Assembly (NCBI RefSeq): GCF_046592965.1
Contig: NZ_JBISBV010000003.1
Location: 336,477-400,476 of the forward strand
Source of the DNA: Marivita sp046592965
GTDB lineage: Bacteria > Pseudomonadota > Alphaproteobacteria > Rhodobacterales > Rhodobacteraceae
Length of the DNA stretch: 64,000 bases
Reading direction: 5' to 3'
The notes under the pieces were generated by a model. It was given only the letters and a program-made list of their open reading frames with translations. It searched no databases and was not told where the DNA came from. The position numbers and the translations under genes are program-made. This document shows positions 36,001 through 44,603 of the stretch, piece after piece (within the stretch, counting starts at the first letter, position 1; every line of letters begins with the position of its first letter).

Positions 36001-37005
36001 ATGACACCGCTAATTGACCCGTTCCAGCGCGCCATCGACTACTTGCGTGTTTCCGTCACCGACCGCTGCGATTTCCGCTGCGTCTATTGCATGTCGGAAA
36101 ACATGACGTTTCTGCCCAAGAAAGAGCTTCTCACCCTCGAGGAACTCGATCGCATGTGCTCGACCTTCGTGCGACTGGGCGTCGAGAAACTGCGCATCAC
36201 CGGCGGAGAGCCGCTGGTCCGGCGCGACATCATGACGTTTTTCCGCGCCATGACGCGCCATCTCGAGGCCGGCACCCTCAAGGAATTGACCCTGACGACA
36301 AACGGTTCACAACTGACGCGGTTTGCAGACCAACTGTCTGACGCAGGCGTGCGCCGCGTCAACATCTCGCTGGATACGCTGGACGAGGGCAAATTCGCCG
36401 ACGTCACGCGCTGGGGACGCTTGCCGCAGGTGCTCAAGGGCATCGATGCGGCTCAAAATGCCGGATTGCGGGTCAAGATCAACGCGGTTGCGCTCAAAGG
36501 CTTCAACGAGGATGAACTGTTCACCCTCACTGAATGGTGCGCCGCGCGAGACATGGACCTGACGTTCATCGAAGTCATGCCGATGGGCGATATCGGCAAC
36601 GAGGACCGGCTTGGCCAGTACTGGAAGCTCAGCGACTTGCGCGACGATCTGCGCGCGCGATATACCCTGACCGACCTGCCCGAGCGTACAGGCGGCCCGG
36701 CCCGGTATGTGCGGATTGAGGAAACCGGCCAGAAGATCGGCTTCATCACACCGCTGACGCATAATTTCTGCGAAAGCTGCAACCGCGTGCGCCTGACATG
36801 CACGGGCGAATTGTTCATGTGTCTTGGTCAAGAAGACAACGCCGACCTGCGCAGTGCGCTGCGCAACCATCCTGACAGCGACGCGCCGTTGGAAGCCGCA
36901 ATTCGCGCCGCCATTGCGCTGAAACCCAAGGGGCACGATTTCGACTATTCGCGCCAGTCGGTGGATGGCCGCGTCTCTCGCCACATGAGCCACACTGGCG
37001 GCTGA
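36001..37005 (+). CDS. moaA: GTP 3',8-cyclase (MoaA)
   Basis: Radical SAM enzyme for the first step of molybdenum cofactor synthesis. 334 residues. The N-terminal SAM cluster is C23-xxx-C27-xx-C30 (CDFRCVYC). The C-terminal substrate cluster is in CESCNRVRLTCTGELFMC. The protein ends in the catalytically needed Gly-Gly (HMSHTGG). The ATG at 36001 has AGGG upstream at about 8-9 bases; an open frame extends 66 bases further upstream but lacks homologous sequence. moaC and mog-like partners are not adjacent. Confidence 0.96.
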   Translation: MTPLIDPFQRAIDYLRVSVTDRCDFRCVYCMSENMTFLPKKELLTLEELDRMCSTFVRLGVEKLRITGGEPLVRRDIMTFFRAMTRHLEAGTLKELTLTTNGSQLTRFADQLSDAGVRRVNISLDTLDEGKFADVTRWGRLPQVLKGIDAAQNAGLRVKINAVALKGFNEDELFTLTEWCAARDMDLTFIEVMPMGDIGNEDRLGQYWKLSDLRDDLRARYTLTDLPERTGGPARYVRIEETGQKIGFITPLTHNFCESCNRVRLTCTGELFMCLGQEDNADLRSALRNHPDSDAPLEAAIRAAIALKPKGHDFDYSRQSVDGRVSRHMSHTGG

Positions 37006-37052
37006 GGTGTGCGCAACCAGGGGCTCCGCCCCTCGGCCAATGGCCTCACCCC

Positions 37053-37246
37053 GAGGTATTTTGGCCCGAAGAAACCCTTTGTTAAGCTTAACGTGCCAGC
37101 ATGACCGGTGCGGTACAGGCCGAGGGGCCGATGGCCGTGCCCGAAGAAGCCTCTGGCACACACCAGCACGCTTCATGCCCGTCACGTCACTCGCGTGGCG
37201 GGCATTCCTTTAGATCACCCCGGTTTCTTTGGGCTGCAAATACCTC
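37053..37246. repeat. Inverted near-identical 24-25-base repeats between moaA and anmK
   Basis: The arm at 37053-37076 and the reverse complement of 37222-37246 share GAGGTATTT at one end and GAAACC/AAACC at the other, with few differences between. They flank about 145 bases with no recognised gene. A small hairpin AGGGGC-TCC-GCCCCT (37019-37033) precedes them. The whole 288-base gap is otherwise featureless and separates convergent moaA and anmK, so it may hold bidirectional termination or a small dispersed repeat. Confidence 0.6.
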
Positions 37247-37293
37247 CGCCGGAGGCTCCGACATGTGCAAACCGCGCAAACCATCGGCAGGCC

Positions 37294-38391
37294 TCACACC
37301 CTCGACACCTGCCCGCCCCCGACCGGTGCGCGCACGCCCGTGGTGCCGGGGGCCGAGGTTGGCATGCCCCGCAGGACGCGCACCGCCAGATAGGCGAAGG
37401 CTTGCGCTTCCAGCATGTCGCCATCCAGACCGACGGCTTCGACAGGCTCCACCGCGCAATCGAGGGCGGTGGCCAGCATCGCCATCATCACCTGATTGTG
37501 CCGCCCGCCGCCGGTGACAAGCAAGCGCACAGGCGGCGTCGGGCAGTGCTCCATCCCCTGCATCACCGCCGCTGCGGCCATCGCTGTCATCGTCGCCGCG
37601 GCGTCTTCGTCGCTCAACTCGCGTACAAGATCCAGCATCAGGGAGAAATCGTTCCGATCCAGAGACTTCGGTGGTATCTTGCGGAAATAGCCCTCGTCCA
37701 GAAACAGTTCCAGCGCGCCGTCCACCACCTGCCCCCTGGCGGCCAATGCGCCGTCCTTGTCAAACGCAACACCGCGCCGTTGCATCATCAGGTCATTGAT
37801 CGGCGCATTCGCCGGGCCCGTATCGAACGCCACCAGCGCGCCGGATGCGTCGGGGCTTGCGGAGGTCGGGTCAACCCAGGTCAGATTGCCGACGCCACCC
37901 AGATTGAGAAACGCCACCGGAGCGGTCGCGCGGATCCATTTTGCACAGGCCCAATGAAAAAACGGCGCAAGCGGTGCGCCCTGGCCGCCCATTTCGACAT
38001 CCGAGGATCTGAAATCCCAGACCACCGTGCGCCCCAGCGCCTCGGCCAGTGCAGAGCCATCACCCGCCTGATGCGTGCCGCGGCCATCGGGATCATGCGC
38101 AAGGGTCTGGCCGTGGAAGCCCACGATCTCTGCGTCAAGACCGCCGAGCGCTTCGATATGGGCACGCAGAACGACGCGTGCGGCCGCAGCCACATCCTCA
38201 TCCGGCCACTTTCCCAAGGCAGCGCGGATCACTGCCTGTTCCTCGCCTGAATATGCGCGATAGGCAGATGCGCCGAATTTCGAGATCGTCACCCCGTCGG
38301 TGAGCACGCAGGCTGCATCGACACCGTCCAAGGACGTGCCCGACATCGTTCCGACGGCCCAAACCGGCTCTGCGCCCAACTTGCCCTTCAC
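37294..38391 (-). CDS. anmK: Anhydro-N-acetylmuramic acid kinase
   Basis: Phosphorylates 1,6-anhydro-MurNAc during peptidoglycan recycling. The product has GTMSGTSLDGVDA (ATP/substrate loop), FHGQTLAHDP, NLGGVGNLTWV, FDTGPANAPIND and TGGGRHNQ, all typical. The start is uncertain: GTG at 38391 (365 residues) has AGG 7 bases upstream and is used here; GTG at 38424 also opens the frame but has no ribosome site. It is divergent from tyrS across at most 55 bases, a common pairing. Confidence 0.93.
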   Translation of the reverse strand: MKGKLGAEPVWAVGTMSGTSLDGVDAACVLTDGVTISKFGASAYRAYSGEEQAVIRAALGKWPDEDVAAAARVVLRAHIEALGGLDAEIVGFHGQTLAHDPDGRGTHQAGDGSALAEALGRTVVWDFRSSDVEMGGQGAPLAPFFHWACAKWIRATAPVAFLNLGGVGNLTWVDPTSASPDASGALVAFDTGPANAPINDLMMQRRGVAFDKDGALAARGQVVDGALELFLDEGYFRKIPPKSLDRNDFSLMLDLVRELSDEDAAATMTAMAAAAVMQGMEHCPTPPVRLLVTGGGRHNQVMMAMLATALDCAVEPVEAVGLDGDMLEAQAFAYLAVRVLRGMPTSAPGTTGVRAPVGGGQVSRV

Positions 38392-38445
38392 CTTTTCACC
38401 TGCCCTGCTTATAGCTGCCTGCACATTCTATAACGAGGCAATGCG

Positions 38446-39696
38446 ATGACCTACCATCCCAAATCGGACTTCATGGCGACCATGATGCAACGTGGCTTTT
38501 TGGCCGATTGCACCGATTATCAAGGGCTCGACGAGGCGTTGAGCGAGGGCATCGTGCCGACCTATATCGGCTATGACGCGACAGCCAAATCGCTGCATGT
38601 GGGCCATCTGCTCAACATCATGATGCTGCGCTGGCTGCAAAAGACCGGGCATAAGCCGATCACTCTGATGGGCGGCGGCACCACCAAGGTGGGCGACCCG
38701 AGTTTTCGCGCCGATGAACGCCCCTTGCTGACGCCGGAGCAGATCGACGCGAATATCGACGGCATGAAGCAGGTTTTTGCCAAGTACCTGACCTATGGCG
38801 ACGGTCCGACCGACGCGCTGATGCTCAACAATGCCGAGTGGCTGGACGGGTTGAACTACCTCGATTTCCTGCGCGATATCGGGCGGCATTTCAGCGTCAA
38901 CCGGATGCTGTCGTTTGAATCGGTGAAATCGCGACTGGATCGCGAACAGTCTCTGTCATTCCTTGAATTCAACTACATGATTTTGCAGGCCTATGATTTC
39001 CTTGAACTGAACCGCCGCTATGGCTGCCTGTTGCAGATGGGCGGATCGGATCAATGGGGCAATATCGTCAACGGCATCGACCTGACGCGCCGGGTGCTGG
39101 ATCACGAGATCTACGGCCTGACCTCGCCGCTCCTCACCACCAGCGACGGGCGCAAGATGGGTAAATCGGCGGGCGGCGCGATCTGGCTCAATGCCGATAT
39201 GCTGTCACCTTACGAATTCTGGCAATTCTGGCGCAACACCACCGATGCCGATGTGGGCCGGTTCCTCAAGCTCTACACAGAGTTGCCGATCGAGGACTGC
39301 GACCGGCTCGGCGCGCTGGCCGGATCGGAGATCAATGACGCCAAGATCATTCTTGCCAATGAGGTCACGACCCTCTGCCACGGGGCCGAAGCCGCCGCCG
39401 CCGCCGAAGCGACGGCACGCGAGGTGTTCGAGAAGGGCGGCGTTGGCGACGACCTGCCCACCGTCGCATTGGAGCGCTCTGAAATCGCGGAGGGCATTTC
39501 CGTGGTGCAATTGATCGTGCGAGCGGGGTTGGCGAAATCCGGCAAGGAGGCCAAGCGCCTGATCGCCGAAAACGGCGCGCGAATGGATGATGCGCCTCTT
39601 ACGGATGCCGGATTGATGATCGACGCCGACGCTCTGTCGCGCCCGATCAAGCTCAGCGCCGGCAAGAAGCGCCACGCGCTGGTCAAACTGGGCTGA
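38446..39696 (+). CDS. tyrS: Tyrosine--tRNA ligase
   Basis: Class I aminoacyl-tRNA synthetase, 416 residues. The HIGH-type motif is HVGHL (YDATAKSLHVGHLLN), tyrosine-site residues are in QAYDFLELNRRYGCLLQMGGSDQWGN, and the KMSKS loop reads KMGKS. A C-terminal S4-like RNA-binding domain (RAGLAKSGKEAKRLIAENGARMDD) is present. GAGG lies 7 bases upstream of the ATG. A strong hairpin follows directly. Confidence 0.97.
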   Translation: MTYHPKSDFMATMMQRGFLADCTDYQGLDEALSEGIVPTYIGYDATAKSLHVGHLLNIMMLRWLQKTGHKPITLMGGGTTKVGDPSFRADERPLLTPEQIDANIDGMKQVFAKYLTYGDGPTDALMLNNAEWLDGLNYLDFLRDIGRHFSVNRMLSFESVKSRLDREQSLSFLEFNYMILQAYDFLELNRRYGCLLQMGGSDQWGNIVNGIDLTRRVLDHEIYGLTSPLLTTSDGRKMGKSAGGAIWLNADMLSPYEFWQFWRNTTDADVGRFLKLYTELPIEDCDRLGALAGSEINDAKIILANEVTTLCHGAEAAAAAEATAREVFEKGGVGDDLPTVALERSEIAEGISVVQLIVRAGLAKSGKEAKRLIAENGARMDDAPLTDAGLMIDADALSRPIKLSAGKKRHALVKLG

Positions 39697-39727
39697 AAAA
39701 ACGGCGCGGCCCGGGAAAGGCCGCGCC
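39696..39727. terminator. Terminator between convergent tyrS and cyclophilin gene
   Basis: Stem GGCGCGGCC / GGCCGCGCC with a 7-base loop (39703-39727). On the minus strand it is followed by GTTTTTT (39702-39696), a classical intrinsic terminator for the leftward cyclophilin genes. It may also end tyrS, though the T-run on that side is weak. Confidence 0.85.
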
Positions 39728-39732
39728 TGATT

Positions 39733-40281
39733 TCAGTCGGTCACGCTGACCGATGACATCACGTCCGGCTGGCCGATCACCGCACCGTTCTGGCCAGTGC
39801 CGCGTTTGATCGCATCGACCACATCCATGCCATCGGTGACTTCGCCGACAACGGTGTATTGGCCGTTGAGGAAATAGCCCTCGTCAAACATGATGAAGAA
39901 CTGGGAATTCCCCGAATCGGGGTTTTGCGACCGCGCCATGCCGATGACGCCGCGATCAAACGCCAGATCGGAGAATTCCGCCGGCAGATCCGGCAAGTCG
40001 GATGCACCGCGTCCGGCCATCGCCATGTCACCGCCGTCGAGCTTGCCGAACTCCACATCGCCGGTTTGCGCCATGAAGCCGTCAATCACGCGGTGGAACA
40101 CCACGCCGTCATAGGCGCCGTCCTTGGCCAGCGTGGTGATGCGTTCCACATGAGCCGGTGCCACATCTTCGAACAGATCGATGGTGACGGTGCCATTGGC
40201 CTCGCCGGACACCTCGATCTGCAAACCTGTTGCCAGCGCCGGAGACGCCAGGACACTCAAGACGATTGCCAGTTTACGCAT
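39733..40281 (-). CDS. Peptidyl-prolyl cis-trans isomerase, cyclophilin type, exported
   Basis: 182 residues with a signal peptide (MRKLAIVLSVLASPALA), so periplasmic. The cyclophilin core has VVFHRVIDGFMAQTGD, FDRGVIGMARSQNPDSGNSQFFIMF and LNGQYTVVGEV. It acts as a proline isomerase/foldase. It overlaps the upstream cytoplasmic paralogue by 8 bases; the pair probably arose by tandem duplication plus signal-peptide gain or loss. Confidence 0.94.
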   Translation of the reverse strand: MRKLAIVLSVLASPALATGLQIEVSGEANGTVTIDLFEDVAPAHVERITTLAKDGAYDGVVFHRVIDGFMAQTGDVEFGKLDGGDMAMAGRGASDLPDLPAEFSDLAFDRGVIGMARSQNPDSGNSQFFIMFDEGYFLNGQYTVVGEVTDGMDVVDAIKRGTGQNGAVIGQPDVMSSVSVTD

Positions 40282-40780
40282 CGGCAGCCACCTTGACCGA
40301 AATCATCCGGTCCGGGTTCGCGGGCGGCTCGCCGCGTGTCAGCGCGTCGACATGCTCCATGCCGGACACCACACGGCCATAGACTGTGTATTGGCCATTG
40401 AGGAAATTGTTGTCGGTGAAATTGATGAAGAACTGCGAGTTGGCAGAGTTCGGGTTTTGCGATCGCGCTGCGCCCAGGGTCCCGCGATCATGCGGCAGTT
40501 TGGAAAACTCGGCCGGCAAATCCGGCAGATCGGAGCCGCCTGTGCCCGCGCGGCGGATGTTGAAATTGTCCTCCATATCGCCATGCTCCACGTCGCCGGT
40601 CTGCGCCATGAACCCGTCGATCACCCGGTGAAAGGCCACGTTGTCATAGGCACCCGCGCGCGCCAGTTCCTTCATCCGCTCGGCGTGTTTCGGGGCCACA
40701 TCGGGCAGCAACTCGATCGTCACGGTGCCGCCTTTCAGCTCCATCAGAATGGTGTTCTCGGGGTCTTTGATCTCGGCCAT
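40274..40780 (-). CDS. Peptidyl-prolyl cis-trans isomerase, cyclophilin type, cytoplasmic
   Basis: 168 residues with no signal peptide, starting MAEIKDPENTILMELKGG. It has the cyclophilin motifs VAFHRVIDGFMAQTGD, LGAARSQNPNSANSQFFINF and LNGQYTVYGRV. It is the first gene of a two-gene unit with the exported paralogue, and divergent from pgk across about 126 bases. Confidence 0.94.
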   Translation of the reverse strand: MAEIKDPENTILMELKGGTVTIELLPDVAPKHAERMKELARAGAYDNVAFHRVIDGFMAQTGDVEHGDMEDNFNIRRAGTGGSDLPDLPAEFSKLPHDRGTLGAARSQNPNSANSQFFINFTDNNFLNGQYTVYGRVVSGMEHVDALTRGEPPANPDRMISVKVAADA

Positions 40781-40906
40781 GCCGCACTCCTTTGCTTTAG
40801 AATTCTTGGCTCAAGACTTAAGCCGCGCTTGGCCGATTGCCAAGGACCGCATTGACCATTGCCGCGCGCGCCGCCATCACTTGTGCAAGTCAACCTGGAG
40901 GACATG

Positions 40907-42082
40907 ATGGCCTGGAAAACGCTCGACGATATGGATCTGGACGGCAAACGCGTGCTCACGCGGGTCGACATCAACGTGCCGTTCGAGGATGGCCAAGTCA
41001 CCGATGACACCCGCATCCAGCGCATCGTGCCGACGATCACCGACATCCTGGCCAAGGGCGGATCGCCGATCCTGCTGGCGCATTTTGGCCGCCCCAAGGG
41101 CAAACCGAACCCCGAGATGAGTTTGCGCCTTGTCCTTCCGGCGCTGGAAACTGCGCTTGGACGCGACGTGGTGTTCATGGAACGCCCGTCACGCGAAGAG
41201 ATCGACGCCTTGCCGGGCGACGCGGTTGTCTTGATCGAGAACACCCGGTTCAGCCCGATGGAGGAAGCGAACGATCCGGAAATGGCACAATTCCTGGCCT
41301 CGCTGGTGGACGTGTTCTGCAATGACGCCTTCTCGGCTGCACACCGTGCACATGCCTCGACCACCGGCGTGGCCGAGCTTTTGCCGTCCTGTGCCGGTCG
41401 GCTGATGGCAGCCGAACTGCGCGCGCTGGAAGCGGCATTGGGAGATCCGAAGCGCCCCGTCGTCGCGGTTGTGGGGGGCGCAAAAGTGTCAACCAAACTC
41501 GATCTGCTGTCGAACCTGGTGGAAAAGGTCGACATTCTGGTGATCGGCGGCGGCATGGCCAATACGTTTCTGGCCGCGCAAGGCATATCGGTGGGCAAAT
41601 CGCTTTGCGAACACGATCTGGCCGAAACCGCACGTGAGATTGCCGAGAAAGCCATGACCACGGGCTGCGAATTGCTGCTGCCGCGAGACGTCGTGGTGGC
41701 GCGCGAGTTCAAGGCGGGGGCCGACGCGGAGACCGTCAAGGTGGAGGATTGTCCTGACGATGCGATGATCCTGGATGCCGGCCCCGACAGCGTCGCGCAT
41801 ATCACTCAAGCCTTTGACCGCGCGAAAACGCTGATCTGGAACGGACCGTTGGGGGCGTTCGAAATTCCGCCATTCGATGCCGCCACCAATGCCGCCGCGG
41901 CCTATGCGGCTGGGCTCAGCCGGTCGGGCAAGCTGGTGTCGGTCGCCGGTGGGGGCGATACGGTTGCGGCGCTGAACAAGGCCGATGCCGCCGAGAGCTT
42001 CACCTATATCTCGACCGCAGGCGGGGCGTTCCTGGAATGGATGGAAGGCAAAACCCTGCCGGGCGTCGCCGCTTTGGGCTGA
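40907..42082 (+). CDS. pgk: Phosphoglycerate kinase
   Basis: Glycolytic enzyme making ATP and 3-phosphoglycerate. 391 residues, with RVDINVPFEDGQV, LLAHFGRPKG, VDVFCNDAFSAAHRAHAS, VVGGAKVSTKLDLL, IGGGMANTFLAAQG and SVAGGGDTVAAL. Two adjacent ATGs (40904 and 40907) follow CTGGAGGAC; the second has better spacing and gives MAWKTLDDMDL. It stands alone, followed by a 150-base gap before the ftsB-like gene. Confidence 0.97.
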   Translation: MAWKTLDDMDLDGKRVLTRVDINVPFEDGQVTDDTRIQRIVPTITDILAKGGSPILLAHFGRPKGKPNPEMSLRLVLPALETALGRDVVFMERPSREEIDALPGDAVVLIENTRFSPMEEANDPEMAQFLASLVDVFCNDAFSAAHRAHASTTGVAELLPSCAGRLMAAELRALEAALGDPKRPVVAVVGGAKVSTKLDLLSNLVEKVDILVIGGGMANTFLAAQGISVGKSLCEHDLAETAREIAEKAMTTGCELLLPRDVVVAREFKAGADAETVKVEDCPDDAMILDAGPDSVAHITQAFDRAKTLIWNGPLGAFEIPPFDAATNAAAAYAAGLSRSGKLVSVAGGGDTVAALNKADAAESFTYISTAGGAFLEWMEGKTLPGVAALG

Positions 42083-42232
42083 TCCTTGCCAGCCGGGCGC
42101 GCCCTGAAAGCCACAGTCGGGGGCGGATTTGCGCAAGTCGGGAAAAACCGGCGGCAAGGGATTTCCAACGCCGAAGCGCTTGTGCCACTGTGATCGCACG
42201 CACCCGGCAAGAGGTGCGGTTCGAGGCATGAC

Positions 42233-42535
42233 ATGACACACACCCGCACCCGCCCGGCCCTTGGTGGCCTGATGTTTTTCGCAGGCGCATTTTGCGTCGG
42301 CGCCTATTTTCTGTTCGCCGCCGTTCAGGGCGATTACGGCGTCTTCCGGCGGGCCGAGATTGTCGTCGAAACGCGCCAGCTGACAGCCGAGCTGGCAGAG
42401 CTCCAGCGCGAAGTTGCGCGGATGGAAAACCTGACACGGCGTTTGTCGGATACCTATTTGGATCTCGATCTTCTCGACGAGCGCACGCGCGACATGTTGG
42501 GCATGGTGCGCGCGAACGAGATCGTTGTGCGCTGA
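42233..42535 (+). CDS. Septum formation initiator family protein (FtsB/DivIC-like)
   Basis: 100 residues: a short cytoplasmic N-terminus, one membrane helix (about 11-31) and a periplasmic coiled coil (RQLTAELAELQREVARMENLTRRL), ending in DLLDERTRDMLGMVRANEIVV. This is the standard layout of FtsB/DivIC, which forms the FtsQLB divisome subcomplex. Upstream of pdhA in many alphaproteobacteria; here a GH-like gene on the other strand intervenes. Two ATGs lie 5 bases apart; 42233 is in frame. Confidence 0.9.
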   Translation: MTHTRTRPALGGLMFFAGAFCVGAYFLFAAVQGDYGVFRRAEIVVETRQLTAELAELQREVARMENLTRRLSDTYLDLDLLDERTRDMLGMVRANEIVVR

Positions 42536-42577
42536 CGATAACGCCGGCGGTGTTTTCCGATCGTTCTGCGTGCTGAC

Positions 42578-44326
42578 CTACATGAAAAGCGCCAGCAGCC
42601 CCAGAAACGGAATCGCCGCCATCAGGTCGCCCAGACCGGCGAGATCGTCGTCCCCCTCATCCTCTTCCTCATAGGCGTCCGCCTGCTCTGCGGCCAGAAA
42701 CTCATCGTCGGACGGGGTGAATGGCACCGTCGGGAATTGCAGCTCGGTGTCCTCTGCTGCGCCGTCATCGGTAAACGGGTCGATCATCGGGTCCGGCAAG
42801 GCGTCGGGTGCCTCTTGGGAAATGACGTCTTGAAAATCGCGGGACGGCGTGAATCCGAACATCCGCACCTGCATGATTTCGCCTTGCGTCATTTGCACCG
42901 ACAGCATCGTGCCATCCATGACCTCTGCCGGATCCAGCATGTCGACCACCGCGTCCGAACGCGTGTCGCCAATCGCATCACCCTCGGCCACACCCAGAAC
43001 CGAGATTTCGACACGACCGGCATCGCTTGCCAGGCCCGAGAAATCGACGCTGGTATCGGCACCCTGTTCTCCGGTTGCCGCGACGTAGAACAAGAGCTCA
43101 TCAGGCTCCCAAAACCCGTGCACCGAAACACCGTCGTCTTCGACCTCGGTATCGGCACCGGGTTCGGGCGTCAGATCAATCGCGGTCTTGCCCGGCAGCG
43201 CGTCCTGCATCATTGCGAACATCGCACCGCCCGGCGTCAGGTCGGCCTGCCCGTCATCAACGCTCAACGCATTGGGCGTATTCTGCACCAGCGGCCAGAC
43301 ATGCGCTTTTTCCACGTCGTAGCGCAGAAATTCCTCCATCACGTTGAGCATCTCGTGCGATTGATGCAGTCCGTAATCGGTGCTGCGATCCAGCGAATTC
43401 GTATTGCCGGCCGTGTTCCATTCTGTCACCGCGATGCGCGCGTCGGGAATGTCCTGCCCCCAGGTCTCGTCCGTGGTGTTCAGCATGAAGCTGCGCTGGC
43501 TCTCGGTGACCTGCCCGCGTGAATAGACATGCACGGCGACCTGATCGACGCTGCCCTGCTCTGCCTCGGTGTCGAATTCCGACAGGATCATCTCGTTTGC
43601 CACATGGGTCCAGTTGACCGCACCCGAGCCGAACAGGCTCTCCTCGCCCAAATCCAGGCCATAGCTGTCGTTGAGGTCGGCCAGAATATCCGCGCCTGCC
43701 ATATCCTCATCGTACTGTCCCGAGAGGCGCGCGAAATTGAAGTTGGTGCCCGATTGAACGATGATATCGGCGTCGGAGTCATGCACGCTCAATTCGTCAT
43801 CGACGATCAGTGCCATTTCCGATGCCAGCCGACCGTATTCGATCGACGTCATCTGGCCGCTGCCCCAGTATTCGTTGCCCAGTTCAAACGCGTCGATCTC
43901 GGCCTCGCCATGCACGCCGGTGACCACGTCGCGCACGAAACCGCGCAACGCGTCCTCGTCGATGGTGGCGAACCGGTCGCCGTTTTCGTCCGCCATGTCG
44001 GATAACAGGTTGCGCGTCGGGATCACGATGGTGACGGCCAGCCCTTCCTGTCCGGCATAAGACAATGCCTCGTCCAGCGGGATGAAATCCCGCACCTCGC
44101 CAGTATCGCGGTCGGTGACGCTGGTGGCGTTGGGATTGGTGATGTCGAAATAGCGTTCGGTCAAAGAGCCGCCGGGATAGCGGAACGACCCAACCCCCAA
44201 TTCTTCGATCAGGCGATCGTAGTCGCCCCCCTGTTCGAGAGAGGAGCGCGTGGCGAGCACGTTTGCGCCGAAAAGCCCTTGCGAGGCTTCCGATCCCATG
44301 AATCCAAACGCGGCAATCTCTGGCAT
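42578..44326 (-). CDS. Glycoside hydrolase-like protein with acidic hydrophobic-ended tail
   Basis: 582 residues. The N-terminal two-thirds reads as a TIM-barrel glycosidase: FRYPGGSLTERYFDI, acid/base-like Glu152 in FELGNEYWG, and nucleophile-like Glu302 in AVTEWN, as in clan-A enzymes resembling alpha-L-arabinofuranosidases. A beta-rich domain follows (about 400-490). The last 90 residues are very acidic and end in a hydrophobic segment (LMAAIPFLGLLALFM). There is no N-terminal signal peptide, so export might use a C-terminal signal (type I secretion) although no RTX repeats are seen. Substrate unknown. It is convergent with the ftsB-like gene and divergent from pdhA. Confidence 0.75.
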   Translation of the reverse strand: MPEIAAFGFMGSEASQGLFGANVLATRSSLEQGGDYDRLIEELGVGSFRYPGGSLTERYFDITNPNATSVTDRDTGEVRDFIPLDEALSYAGQEGLAVTIVIPTRNLLSDMADENGDRFATIDEDALRGFVRDVVTGVHGEAEIDAFELGNEYWGSGQMTSIEYGRLASEMALIVDDELSVHDSDADIIVQSGTNFNFARLSGQYDEDMAGADILADLNDSYGLDLGEESLFGSGAVNWTHVANEMILSEFDTEAEQGSVDQVAVHVYSRGQVTESQRSFMLNTTDETWGQDIPDARIAVTEWNTAGNTNSLDRSTDYGLHQSHEMLNVMEEFLRYDVEKAHVWPLVQNTPNALSVDDGQADLTPGGAMFAMMQDALPGKTAIDLTPEPGADTEVEDDGVSVHGFWEPDELLFYVAATGEQGADTSVDFSGLASDAGRVEISVLGVAEGDAIGDTRSDAVVDMLDPAEVMDGTMLSVQMTQGEIMQVRMFGFTPSRDFQDVISQEAPDALPDPMIDPFTDDGAAEDTELQFPTVPFTPSDDEFLAAEQADAYEEEDEGDDDLAGLGDLMAAIPFLGLLALFM

Positions 44327-44563
44327 GAATGTGGTTCCCGAATGAGCAGCAGCCTTAATCTCTCCTCATTTATGCCACGATGTCTTACAAATACGTGAAT
44401 CCTGCCCAAATTGAGCCACATTGTCCTCCTGTGATGGACAGTTCCATGCGCCAGAGTGCCATTGTTCTGCCTTAATTCGAACGCGACCTCCGGCAAGGCA
44501 GAATCAGGCCGTGCGGTTAACCAGCCCCTTGCAATGGGCCGAGCGAAGGTCGTAGGCTTGTAA

Positions 44564-44587
44564 AAATGGTTGAATATTAAACCATTT
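44564..44587. promoter_or_regulatory. Inverted repeat just upstream of pdhA
   Basis: Perfect 8-base arms AAATGGTT and AACCATTT around an AT-rich 8-base centre, ending 16 bases before the pdhA start and just ahead of its ribosome site (AGGAGG). It could be an operator for a GntR-type regulator such as PdhR, or an mRNA hairpin occluding initiation. Confidence 0.5.
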
Positions 44588-44603
44588 ATCACAGGAGGCG
44601 CGT

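Noticed and set aside
37085..37290. Short plus-strand ORFs near 37100
   Set aside because: No conserved sequence or ribosome site; they span the inverted repeats.
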